From Nocardioides sp. zg-1228 (GTDB taxonomy: Bacteria > Actinomycetota > Actinomycetes > Propionibacteriales > Nocardioidaceae), in contig NZ_CP070961.1 in the NCBI RefSeq assembly GCF_017086465.1, forward strand, positions 3,410,001 through 3,474,000: a stretch of 64,000 nt of DNA, written 5' to 3'. Under the pieces are notes generated by a model that was not told the origin of the DNA, did not search any database, and saw nothing but the letters and a program-made list of their open reading frames with translations. This document shows, one piece after another, positions 7,905 to 16,670 of this stretch. Numbering within the stretch: position 1 is the first letter of the stretch; each line of letters begins with the position of its first letter. Made by a program: the position numbers and the translations under genes.

Positions 7905-10190
7905 TCAGACGACCGCGCCGGAGTCCTCGCGGGCCCGCTCGACCTTCTCCTTCTTCACCCGGCTCATGGGCCACTTCTCGTTGAAGTAGGTCAGCAGCGG
8001 GGTGGCGACCACGACGGAGGAGAAGGTGCCGACGACGAGGCCGACGAGCAGCGCGATCGCGAAGTCCTGCAGCGAGTCGCCGCCGAGGAAGACGAGCGCG
8101 GCCAGGATGAACATCGAGCCGAGGCCCGTGTTGACCGTGCGGGGGATCGTCTCGACGGCCGCCTTGTTGGAGATGTCGATGAACTTGTCGTCGGGCTTGG
8201 AGCCCCACCACCGTTCTCGGATGCGGTCGAAGACGACGACGGTGTCGTTGACGGACAGACCCACGATGGTCATCGCCGCCGCCAGGAAGATGCCGTCGAT
8301 GGGCTTCTGGAGCCACGCGAAGAGCCCGACCACGAGGATCACGTCGTGGGCCATCGCGAGCACCGCCGCGACGCCGAAGGTCCACTTGAAGCGGATGGCG
8401 AGGTAGAGCAGCTGGGCGAGGAACGCGACGCCGAAGGCGATGAGCGCGTTGTTGCGCAGCTGCTCACCGAGCGAGGCGCCGATCTGCTGATCGTCGACCT
8501 TGTCGACCGTGCCGCCGACCTTCGCGAGCTCGGCCTCGATCCGCTGCTCCTCGGCGTTGGAGATCGCGCCGGTGCGGACGGTGAAGTCGGCCGTGTCGGC
8601 GGACTGGACGACGGCCTCGGGGAAGCCGGCCTCGGCGACGGCCTCGCGCGCCTGGTCGACCGTGAGATCCTTGCTGACCGAGTAGTCGAGCTGTCGGCCG
8701 CCGGTGAACTCGACGCCGAGGTTGAGCCCCTGGGTGACGATGCCGGTGACGGCGAGCACGAGCGCGGCCGCGGAGATGCCGAGCCAGGTGTTGCGGCGCT
8801 TCATCAGCTGGGGGTTCTTGCGGTCCAGCCACTCGCGGACCTTGCCGACCGAGCCCAGCCCGCTGACGGCCGGGTGACGCCCGACGGCCTTGTTGGAGAC
8901 GGCGACGTCGCACAGCACCCGGGCGATGATCAGCGCCGAGACCATCGAGGCGATGACACCGATCGAGAGCGTGACACCGAAGCCCTTGATCGGGCCGGAG
9001 CCGAGGAAGAACAGCAGGCCGGCGGCGAGGAGCGTGGTGATGTTGGAGTCGATGATCGCGCTCCACGCCTTGTTGAAGCCCACCTGGAGCGCCCGCCTGA
9101 GCCCTGCCGAGGGATAGGCCTGGTACTCCTCCCTGGCTCTCTCGAAGACGAGCACGTTGGCGTCGATCGCCATGCCGATGGCGAGCACGAATCCTGCGAG
9201 GCCGGGCAGCGTGAGCGTCGAGCCGAGCCCGACGAGCATGGCGTAGGCGAGCAGGGCGTACGACGCGAGCGCGAGCGTCGCGGCGAAGCCGACGAGCCGG
9301 TAGACGAAGATGATGAACAGGCCGGTCAGCGCGATGCCGATGATGCCGGCCTCGATCGAGGCGTCGATCGCCGCGGCACCGAGGGACGGTCCGACGAGGC
9401 GGTCGGAGATCGCCTTGAGCTCGAGGGGCAGCGCGCCGCCCTCGATCAGCGCGGCCAGGTCCTTGGCCTCGGTGGAGGTGAAGTTGCCGGTGATGTCGGT
9501 GGAGCCGCCGCGGATGCCGACGTCGCAACCGACGTCGGTGTTGACCTCTGGCGAGGAGATGATCTCGCCGTCGAGCACGATCGCGATGCGGCGCTTGGGG
9601 TCGCCGGCCGGGTTGCAGGCGGCCTTGCCGGTGATGTCGGCCCAGGTGCGCCCGCCGGGGCCGTTGAAGTCGATGGCCACCACCCACTCGACGCTCTGGT
9701 CGCGCTGCACGGCGCTGGCGCCGCTGATCTCCTCGCCCTGGATGACCGTCGGACCGACCTCGAGCGTGTCGCCCTGGTCGGAGGGCAGGACGAGGTTCTT
9801 CTTCTTGCTGGGCTTGGCGTCGGGCTGCGCGGTCGCGATGACCTCGTGGATCGTCAGCTTGGCCGTGGTGCCGATGCGCTCCTCGGCCTCCTGGGCCTCC
9901 TCGTCGTTGGTGACGCCCGGCAGCTCGACGAGGATGCGGTTGTCGCCCTGGCGCACGAGGGTGGACTCGGCGACACCGAGGGCGTCGACGCGCCCGCGGA
10001 GGACCTGCAGCGTCTTGTCGACGTTCTCGGCGTTGGCGGGGGTCTGCTCGGTGCCCTCCGCCTCGAAGACGAACTGCGCGCCGCCCCGGAGGTCGAGACC
10101 CAGGTTGGGCTTGACGTTGATGGCGAGCGCCGCGCACCCGGCCAGGAGGCCGAGCACCAGGATGAAGCGGATCCAGACACCTCGTGACAT
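7905..10190 (-). CDS. secDF: Protein translocase subunit SecDF (fused)
   Basis: About 761 residues joining SecD and SecF in one RND-superfamily chain with twelve predicted membrane helices. The SecD half has the NLGLDLRGGAQFVFE motif near the N-terminus, a large periplasmic P1 region and the GFVLAIGMAIDANVLVFER helix. The SecF half has LNLGVEFTGGRQLDY and TIVGLSVNDTVVVFDRIRE. SecDF uses proton motive force to pull preproteins through SecYEG. The start at 10190 is chosen because GGAGG lies nine bases upstream; the ATG at 10199 would directly abut it. No yajC or ruv genes are adjacent, unlike the usual actinobacterial secD-secF locus. Confidence 0.93.
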   Translation of the reverse strand: MSRGVWIRFILVLGLLAGCAALAINVKPNLGLDLRGGAQFVFEAEGTEQTPANAENVDKTLQVLRGRVDALGVAESTLVRQGDNRILVELPGVTNDEEAQEAEERIGTTAKLTIHEVIATAQPDAKPSKKKNLVLPSDQGDTLEVGPTVIQGEEISGASAVQRDQSVEWVVAIDFNGPGGRTWADITGKAACNPAGDPKRRIAIVLDGEIISSPEVNTDVGCDVGIRGGSTDITGNFTSTEAKDLAALIEGGALPLELKAISDRLVGPSLGAAAIDASIEAGIIGIALTGLFIIFVYRLVGFAATLALASYALLAYAMLVGLGSTLTLPGLAGFVLAIGMAIDANVLVFERAREEYQAYPSAGLRRALQVGFNKAWSAIIDSNITTLLAAGLLFFLGSGPIKGFGVTLSIGVIASMVSALIIARVLCDVAVSNKAVGRHPAVSGLGSVGKVREWLDRKNPQLMKRRNTWLGISAAALVLAVTGIVTQGLNLGVEFTGGRQLDYSVSKDLTVDQAREAVAEAGFPEAVVQSADTADFTVRTGAISNAEEQRIEAELAKVGGTVDKVDDQQIGASLGEQLRNNALIAFGVAFLAQLLYLAIRFKWTFGVAAVLAMAHDVILVVGLFAWLQKPIDGIFLAAAMTIVGLSVNDTVVVFDRIRERWWGSKPDDKFIDISNKAAVETIPRTVNTGLGSMFILAALVFLGGDSLQDFAIALLVGLVVGTFSSVVVATPLLTYFNEKWPMSRVKKEKVERAREDSGAVV

Positions 10191-10354
10191 GCGCGACATC
10201 CTCCACCACGAGACTTCGAACGCCCCAATCAGGGCCCGGAGGGGTCAACGCGCGGCCCCGGACGAAGGTTCCGAGCCCTCTCGACAGGGGTCGCCGCACG
10301 GGTGTTGTGTGGTCAGACTGCGGCCGATCCACGGCCGCGCTCTCGGGAGGGCAC

Positions 10355-12514
10355 ATGTCCACACGCAGGAGAACGACCAGTGGCGTACGGCTGGCGGCCG
10401 TCGGCGCGCTGGTGGCAGCAGGGTTGGCCGCAGGGGCAGGGGTGGCGAGCGGGGCGGGAGCGCCGGATCGCGACGACGGGCGCCGGGAGGTCGCCCGCAC
10501 CGCGTCCGACGACACCACCAAGATCGTGATGGTCCGAGCGCCGGAGGTCGAGGACCGCAACGAGGTGATCGCCCTGGGCCTCGACGTCACCGAGCACGCC
10601 ACCGAGCGGGGCATCGAGGTCGTCCTGCACGACGACAAGGACGCCGAGGCGCTGCGCGACGCGGGCTTCACCTGGACGGTCACCGTCGACGACCTCGAGG
10701 CGCTCACGCGCGCCAACCGCCAGGCCGACCGGGCCTACGACGCCCGCGTCGAGACCTCGGCCCTGCCCAGCGGCCGGACGTCGTACCGCACCTACGACGA
10801 CTACCAGCGCGACATGGCCCGGCTCGCCCGGCTCTACCCCACGCTCACCAAGCCGCTCACCCTCGAGAACCCGACGGTGCTCGGCGAGCGCATCCGCGGC
10901 CTGGAGATCAGCGTCGGCGCCACCGACGTCCGCGACGGCAAGCCCGTCTTCCTCCTCATGGGCGCCCACCACGCCCGCGAGTGGCCCAGCGCCGAGCACA
11001 CGATGGAGTTCGCCTTCGACCTGCTGCAGTCCTACTACGCCCGCGACCGCGACGTCCGCGACCGGGCCCGCCGCGTGCTGGAGGACTCGCGCGTGATCGT
11101 CGTGCCGATCGTGAACGTCGACGGGTTCAAGATCTCGCGAGGCGCGGCGCCGCTCGGCGACTTCAGCACCTTCGACTACGAGATGAAGCGCAAGAACTGC
11201 TCGATCTCGGCGGCCACGCCCGCGCAGTACCGGACCGGGACGTGCGACGACAACCCCGCCGGCCGGCTCCGGGGCACCGACCTCAACCGCAACTACCCCG
11301 GCTTCTGGGGAGGAGGCGGCGCGAGCCCCACCTGGTCGAGCGACACCTTCCGCGGTGACGGGCCGGGCAGCGAGCCCGAGTCGGACGCCGTGCGCAAGCT
11401 GATCTCGAAGCGCTCGGTCACGGTCATGATCTCCAACCACACCTACAGCAACCTGGTGCTCCGCCCGCCGGCCATCGCGGCCACCGGCCTGGCGCCGGAC
11501 GAGCCGGAGCTCAAGGCGCTCGGCGACGCGATGGCGGCGCAGAACGCCTACACCAGCCAGGCGTCGTACCAGCTCTACGACACCTCAGGCTCGACGGAGG
11601 ACTGGAGCTACTGGATCACCGGTGGCCTCGGCTACACGATCGAGATCGGCGACGAGGGCTTCCACCCCGCCTACGAGGAGGCCGTCGTCGGGGAGTACCT
11701 CGGCCAGGCCCCCGCGGACAGCGCCGGGCTCGGCGGCAACCAGGAGGCCTACTGGCTCGCCGCGGAGGCGGCGGCCGACGACGGGCTGCACTCCCGCATC
11801 CGCGGCACCGCGCCGGCCGGGCGCACGATCACGGTGTCCAAGCACGTCGTGTCCCCGACCTCGCCGGTGATCCAGACCGACGGCACGGTCGGCGAGCCCA
11901 TCCTCTACGAGGACACGCTCGTCACCGAGTACGCCACCGACCGCGGCGGCCGGTTCGTCCTGGACGTCAACCCGTCGACGCGCCCGCTGGTCGCGGGCCG
12001 CTACGGCCGCTACCCCGAGGCGCCGCCGCAGGCGCCGGTCACGCTCGTCAACCCCGCCGGCGTCCCGGCGGTCGGCAGCAGCGAGACCACGACGTTCGAG
12101 GTGCAGGGCCTGCCCGCGGCCGACAACGGCTATGCGGTGGTGACCGTCGGCTGGCCGTCGGACGACGCCGAGGCCTACGACTGGGACTTCACGCTCATCG
12201 GGCCCGACGGCACGCCGGTGGGCTCGGGCGCGACGCTCGGCAACCCCGAGGTGATCCGGGTCCCCGACCCGCAGCCGGGCACCTACACCCTCGTGGCCGA
12301 CAACTACGCGGGAGGCGACGCCGCCCACGACTGGACCGGGCAGGTGACGTTCGAGAGCCCCGACCCGCCGATCGACACCGGCGTCAAGGAGGCGTGGGTC
12401 GTCTCCTGCACCGACCGTCGCGACCGCGTGCTCGGCACGCGTGAGGTCGTCGTCGACCGGGGCGAGGTCGTCGGCGTCGGCGACGTCTGCCGACGCGGCC
12501 GGCTCAAGGACTGA
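10355..12514 (+). CDS. Secreted M14-family zinc carboxypeptidase
   Basis: 719 residues. It has an N-terminal export signal (arginine-rich start, hydrophobic stretch ending near ASGAGA at 36). A propeptide-like region (about 50-135) precedes the M14 catalytic domain. Zinc ligands are His206 and Glu209 (HHAREW) plus the His in SNHTYS. The catalytic Glu is in TIEIGDEGFHP. DLNRNYPGFWG is the substrate-carboxylate-binding Arg motif. Beyond the catalytic domain a C-terminal extension contains a beta-sandwich region (about 585-670), probably for anchoring or substrate binding. It should release C-terminal residues from extracellular peptides. GGGAGG precedes the ATG. It is divergent from secDF. Confidence 0.93.
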   Translation: MSTRRRTTSGVRLAAVGALVAAGLAAGAGVASGAGAPDRDDGRREVARTASDDTTKIVMVRAPEVEDRNEVIALGLDVTEHATERGIEVVLHDDKDAEALRDAGFTWTVTVDDLEALTRANRQADRAYDARVETSALPSGRTSYRTYDDYQRDMARLARLYPTLTKPLTLENPTVLGERIRGLEISVGATDVRDGKPVFLLMGAHHAREWPSAEHTMEFAFDLLQSYYARDRDVRDRARRVLEDSRVIVVPIVNVDGFKISRGAAPLGDFSTFDYEMKRKNCSISAATPAQYRTGTCDDNPAGRLRGTDLNRNYPGFWGGGGASPTWSSDTFRGDGPGSEPESDAVRKLISKRSVTVMISNHTYSNLVLRPPAIAATGLAPDEPELKALGDAMAAQNAYTSQASYQLYDTSGSTEDWSYWITGGLGYTIEIGDEGFHPAYEEAVVGEYLGQAPADSAGLGGNQEAYWLAAEAAADDGLHSRIRGTAPAGRTITVSKHVVSPTSPVIQTDGTVGEPILYEDTLVTEYATDRGGRFVLDVNPSTRPLVAGRYGRYPEAPPQAPVTLVNPAGVPAVGSSETTTFEVQGLPAADNGYAVVTVGWPSDDAEAYDWDFTLIGPDGTPVGSGATLGNPEVIRVPDPQPGTYTLVADNYAGGDAAHDWTGQVTFESPDPPIDTGVKEAWVVSCTDRRDRVLGTREVVVDRGEVVGVGDVCRRGRLKD

Positions 12515-12544
12515 GGTCCGCGCCGCGTGCGCCCGCTGACGAGC

Positions 12545-14074
12545 TCAGCGGGCGTACGCGGCGAGCTCGCCGGCGAGGTCGGCGTTGGCCCGGCCGACCA
12601 CGAGCGTGCCGTCACCGGTGTGCTCCATCGAGCCGATCTCGGCCTCCTGGTGGATCCGGTTGACCAGGTCGCCGCGCTCGTAGGGCAGCAGCACGTCGAA
12701 CTCGACCTGCGGGCGCGGCAGCTCGGACTCGACGGCGCGCAGCGCCTCCTCGATGCCCTCACCGGTCTTGGCGCTCACCACGACGCTGTGCGGCTCGCGC
12801 GACCGCAGCCGGCCGATCACCAGCGGGTCGGCCGCGTCGGCCTTGTTGATCACGATGATCTCGGGGACCTTGGTCGCCCCGATCTCGGCGAGCACCTCGC
12901 GCACCGCGGCGATCTGGCCCTCGGGGTCGGGGTGCGAGCCGTCGACCACGTGGAGCAGCAGGTCGGCGTCGGCGACCTCCTCCAGCGTCGAGCGGAACGC
13001 CTCGACCAGGCCGTGCGGCAGGTGGCGGACGAACCCGACGGTGTCGGACATCGTGTAGATGCGGCCGTCGGAGGTCGTCGTACGACGCGTGGTGGGGTCG
13101 AGGGTCGCGAAGAGCGCGTCCTCCACCAGCACCCCCGCGTCGGTCAGCCGGTTGAGCAGCGACGACTTGCCGGCGTTGGTGTAGCCGGCGATCGCGACGC
13201 TGGGCACGTGGTTGCGGCGGCGCGACTGGCGCTTGACCTCGCGGGTGCCGCGCATCTCCTTGAGCTCGCGGCGCAGCTTGGCGATCTTGGTGTTGATGCG
13301 GCGCCGGTCGGTCTCGATCTTGGTCTCACCGGGGCCGCGGCCGCCGATGCCGTCACCGCCGGCAGCGCGGCCACCGGCCTGGCGCGACAGGTTGCCGCCC
13401 CAGCCGCGCAGGCGCTGCTTCATGTACTGCAGCTGGGCCAGCTCGACCTGCGCCTGGCCCTCCTTGCTCTTGGCGTGCTGGGCGAAGATGTCGAGGATCA
13501 GGGCGGTGCGGTCGACCACCTTGACCTTGATCTTGTCCTCGAGGTTGCGCAGCTGGCTGGGGGCCAGCTCGCCGTCGCAGATCACGGTGTCGGCGCCGGT
13601 GGCCTCGACGATCTCGCGGATCGCCTCGACCTTGCCGCGGCCGATGTAGGTGGCGGGGTCGGGCTTCTGGCGGCGCTGGAACACGGCCTCGAGCACCTCG
13701 GAGCCGGCCGTCTCGGCGAGCGCCGCGAGCTCGGCCATGGAGTTCTCCGCGTCGGTGACGCTGCCCTCGGTCCACACGCCGACGAGCACGACCTTCTCCA
13801 GGCGCAGCTGGCGGTACTCGACCTCGGTGATGTCCTCGAGCTCGGTGCGCAGGCTGGCCACGCGGCGCAGCGCGTGGCGCTCGGCGAGCTCCTGCGCGCC
13901 GACGGTGAGCTCCTCGGGGTCGGGCTCGTCCCAGGCGTCGGACGACGCGTCGTCGGCATAGCCGGAGTCGACGTCGTCGGCGAGCAGCTCGTCGTCGAGC
14001 TCGATGGTCTCGTCGTCCCAGGCGCGGGTAGCGTCGAGCGCGTCGCGCAGGTTGAAGTCAGGTGCGTTCGTCAT
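12545..14074 (-). CDS. hflX: GTPase HflX, ribosome rescue factor
   Basis: 509 residues. An acidic N-terminal extension (about 20-55) is followed by the HflX N-domain and the glycine-rich linker GGRAAGGDGIGGRGPGETKIE. The G domain has G1 GYTNAGKSS (297-305), G3 DTVGF, G4 NKAD and G5 SAK. HflX splits stalled 70S ribosomes after heat or antibiotic stress. The long acidic N-terminal extension is a lineage feature rather than a sign of a wrong start, since the downstream frame has no better start codon. Convergent with the M14 gene. Confidence 0.95.
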   Translation of the reverse strand: MTNAPDFNLRDALDATRAWDDETIELDDELLADDVDSGYADDASSDAWDEPDPEELTVGAQELAERHALRRVASLRTELEDITEVEYRQLRLEKVVLVGVWTEGSVTDAENSMAELAALAETAGSEVLEAVFQRRQKPDPATYIGRGKVEAIREIVEATGADTVICDGELAPSQLRNLEDKIKVKVVDRTALILDIFAQHAKSKEGQAQVELAQLQYMKQRLRGWGGNLSRQAGGRAAGGDGIGGRGPGETKIETDRRRINTKIAKLRRELKEMRGTREVKRQSRRRNHVPSVAIAGYTNAGKSSLLNRLTDAGVLVEDALFATLDPTTRRTTTSDGRIYTMSDTVGFVRHLPHGLVEAFRSTLEEVADADLLLHVVDGSHPDPEGQIAAVREVLAEIGATKVPEIIVINKADAADPLVIGRLRSREPHSVVVSAKTGEGIEEALRAVESELPRPQVEFDVLLPYERGDLVNRIHQEAEIGSMEHTGDGTLVVGRANADLAGELAAYAR

Positions 14075-14147
14075 ATGCCGTCCAGCCTAGGTCGCACGGC
14101 CTCACCTGCGCGAACGGTTTCGCGCAGGGCTGACGACGGGGTGGGCC

Positions 14148-14834
14148 TCAGGCGCGGTGCCGCCCGGCCGAGGCGGCGGGAGCCGGCCCGGTGAGGGTGC
14201 CCACGTCGACGAACTCGTCGCAGGCGGCGCGTACGTCGGAGGGCGTGTGCGGCGGCCCGGCCACCACGACCCTGACGCCGGCGGCGTGCAGGCGCTGGAG
14301 CAGGGGGAGCATCGAGGTCATGTCGCCCGCGACGACCACCTCGTCGACGGCGGACTCGCGGGCGATGTCGACGGCGTCGATGGCCAGCGCCACCCGGGCC
14401 TGGGCGTCGTCGTCGGCGAGTTGGTGGAACGAGTGCAGCCCCTGGCGGCGCAGGTGCTCGACCCACGAGCCGAGGTCGGAGCGGCTCCAGTCGGCGTAGG
14501 CGCGGCACACGGTGACCGAGCCGCGGCCCTCGAGCCGCTGCAGCAGCCCGGCGGCGACCTCCTCGGGGATGCGGCGCGCGTCGATGAGCACGGCCAGCCG
14601 GCGCGCCTGCACCGGGTCGGGCCCGGCGGGCCGGCGCGGGAGGACCCGCGCCGCGGGCGGGGCCGGGACGGCGGGACGCAGCGACTCCGCGGCGGGCGCG
14701 CGTGCCGGCGGTGGGACGGAGCGCGGTGCGCCTCCACGGCGCGCGCCCACCCATCGGCGTACGAGCGAGGCGAGCTCGCTGTCGTCGCTGTCCGCGCCGG
14801 CTGTCGCCGGGCGCGGCTCGATCAGGTTGGTCAT
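14148..14834 (-). CDS. NYN-domain (PIN-like) putative RNase
   Basis: 228 residues from the ATG at 14834, which has a G-rich Shine-Dalgarno upstream. A low-complexity Pro/Ala/Arg N-terminal half (1-90) precedes a NYN/LabA-like domain. Acidic residues sit at the expected places: LAVLIDARRIP, a YADWSRSD loop, AIDAVDI and the EVVVAGDMTSMLPLLQRL strand-helix. NYN domains are PIN-fold nucleases that act on RNA with a metal ion. The substrate is unknown. It follows hflX on the same strand after a 73-bp gap. Confidence 0.75.
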   Translation of the reverse strand: MTNLIEPRPATAGADSDDSELASLVRRWVGARRGGAPRSVPPPARAPAAESLRPAVPAPPAARVLPRRPAGPDPVQARRLAVLIDARRIPEEVAAGLLQRLEGRGSVTVCRAYADWSRSDLGSWVEHLRRQGLHSFHQLADDDAQARVALAIDAVDIARESAVDEVVVAGDMTSMLPLLQRLHAAGVRVVVAGPPHTPSDVRAACDEFVDVGTLTGPAPAASAGRHRA

Positions 14835-15002
14835 CGTGAGCCCCCCACAGGCTGTCCTGGACGTTCCGTCCAGCACGATCCTCCATCGCGGGCCGCCGCG
14901 GCGGCGATCGGCCGAATCGGGGCCGTCGGTCTGGACCAGCCGGAGCCGGGCGTCAGTGGGTCGGTCAGCGGGCCAGACAGCGGCCCGGTCAGCGGGCCGG
15001 CA

Positions 15003-15779
15003 TCACTTGGGGGGCATCCGGATGCCGCCGTCGACGCGGATCGTCTCGCCGTTCATGTAGGAGTTGGTCAGGCACTCCACGACCATGCCGGCGAGCTCCT
15101 CGGCCCGACCCAGGCGCTTGGGGAAGAGCACGTTGCGACCCAGGTTGGCCTTGAACTCCTCGGGCTCGGGGAAGGCGTCATAGATCGGGGTGTCGATCAG
15201 GCCGGGCGCCACGGTGTTGAGCCGGATGCCGGCCGCGGAGAGGTCGCGCGCGACCGGGAGCGTCATGCCGACCACGCCGCCCTTCGAGGCGGAGTAGGAC
15301 GCCTGGCCGATCTGGCCGTCGAAGGCGGCGACCGAGGCGAGGTTGACGATGGCGCCGCGCTGGCCGTCGGCGTCGGGCTCGTTGCGGCTCATCACCGTCG
15401 CGGCCTGGCGGGTCATGTCGAAGGTGCCGATCAGGTTGATCTCGACGACCCGGCGGAACGCGTCGAGGTCGTGGGCCTGCTCGAGGAGCCCGTCGCGGCC
15501 GATGGTGCGCTGCGCCCAGCCGATGCCGGCGGAGTTGACGCACGCGCGCAGCGGGGCGATCTCGGCGGCGGCCTCGACGGCGGCGGCGACCTGGTCGGTC
15601 CTGGTCACGTCGACCGGGGCGAAGACGCCACCGATCTCCGCGGCGAGCGCCTCGCCCTTCTCGGCGTTGAGGTCGGCGACGACGACCACGGCGCCCCGCG
15701 CGGCGAGGGCCCGGGCGACGGCGGCACCGATGCCGCTCGCGCCGCCGGTGACGATGGCGGAGGATCCGGTGATGTCCAT
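15003..15779 (-). CDS. SDR dehydrogenase, 3-hydroxyacyl-CoA dehydrogenase-like
   Basis: 258 residues, full classical SDR: cofactor motif TGGASGIG near 12-19, VVADLNAEKG with Asp after beta-2 (NAD preference), NSAGIGWA, a catalytic Ser in VNLASVAAF, and the YSASKGG catalytic Tyr-Lys. The overall pattern, including the long loop ERTIGRDGLL-like region and the ending IRVDGGIRMPPK, is closest to type II 3-hydroxyacyl-CoA dehydrogenases (HSD17B10-like) used in fatty-acid oxidation. The exact substrate is inferred. Short direct repeats of GTCAGCGGGCC type lie past its stop at about 14950-15000. Confidence 0.85.
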   Translation of the reverse strand: MDITGSSAIVTGGASGIGAAVARALAARGAVVVVADLNAEKGEALAAEIGGVFAPVDVTRTDQVAAAVEAAAEIAPLRACVNSAGIGWAQRTIGRDGLLEQAHDLDAFRRVVEINLIGTFDMTRQAATVMSRNEPDADGQRGAIVNLASVAAFDGQIGQASYSASKGGVVGMTLPVARDLSAAGIRLNTVAPGLIDTPIYDAFPEPEEFKANLGRNVLFPKRLGRAEELAGMVVECLTNSYMNGETIRVDGGIRMPPK

Positions 15780-15844
15780 GCGCCGGATGCTATGCCAGTC
15801 GGGTGCGGGGCCCGGAGGCGGCTGCGACGGGCCGGGCGCTCGAC

Positions 15845-16642
15845 TCAGAGGTCGGTCTCGCCGCGGGCGACGAGCACCGCGGGGCCCGTCATCAGCACGC
15901 GGTCGTCCTCGGTCCACACGACGTGGAGGGTGCCGCCGGGCACGTCGACGCGGTAGGTGGTGCCGCGCGGGGCATCGTCGGCCAGCGCCGTGGCGACCGC
16001 CACCGCACAGGCGCCGGTGCCGCACGAGCGGGTCTCCCCCGAGCCGCGCTCGTGGACGCGCATCGTGACGTGGTGCTCCCCGCGGCGCACGACGAACTCG
16101 ACATTGACGCCTTCGGGGAAGACCGCGTCGTCGTGCTCGGGCGGCTCGATGAGCGGGCCCGGCTCGGCCAGGTTGTCCACGGAGGCCACCGCGTGGGGGT
16201 TGCCCATCGAGACGTGACGCGCGGGCCACGTCCGGCCCATCACCGACACGCTCGTCTCCCCCAGCACCTCGGGGGCGCCCATGTCGACGGTCAGCTCGTC
16301 GCCGGACCGGTCGACGGCCTTGACGCCGGCACGGGTGAGGATCCGCATCGGGAACGGCTCGCCCTCGACGTCGTGGAGGTAGCGGGCGAAGACGCGCACC
16401 CCGTTGCCGCACATCTCGCTGACCGACCCGTCGGCGTTGCGGTAGTCCATGAACCACCCGCCGTCGCGGCGCACCGCCCGCAGCACCCCGTCGCCGCCGA
16501 TGCCGGCGCGACGGTCGCAGAGGGCGCGTACGCGCGCGGCGTCCATCTCGCCGTCGGCGTCGCCGTGGACCGTGCCGTCGGGGTCGGGCAGCACCACGAA
16601 GTCGTTCTCGGTGCCGTGTCCCTTGAGGAAGGGGTAGCTCAC
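15845..16642 (-). CDS. dapF: Diaminopimelate epimerase
   Basis: 265 residues, normal length. It interconverts LL- and meso-diaminopimelate for lysine and peptidoglycan synthesis in the cytoplasm. The two-base racemase mechanism uses Cys78 (MCGNGVRVFARY) and Cys207 (SCGTGACAVAVA), both present. Pseudo-symmetric halves and the MGNPHAV motif are intact. On the minus strand, upstream of the SDR gene, with 65 bp between them. Confidence 0.96.
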   Translation of the reverse strand: MSYPFLKGHGTENDFVVLPDPDGTVHGDADGEMDAARVRALCDRRAGIGGDGVLRAVRRDGGWFMDYRNADGSVSEMCGNGVRVFARYLHDVEGEPFPMRILTRAGVKAVDRSGDELTVDMGAPEVLGETSVSVMGRTWPARHVSMGNPHAVASVDNLAEPGPLIEPPEHDDAVFPEGVNVEFVVRRGEHHVTMRVHERGSGETRSCGTGACAVAVATALADDAPRGTTYRVDVPGGTLHVVWTEDDRVLMTGPAVLVARGETDL

Positions 16643-16670
16643 GCCGCCAGTGTGGCAGGCGGGACGAGCC

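Noticed and set aside
7707..10187. An 826-codon open frame antisense to secDF
   Set aside because: Asp/Gly/Val/Leu-rich composition typical of antisense frames; secDF is certain.
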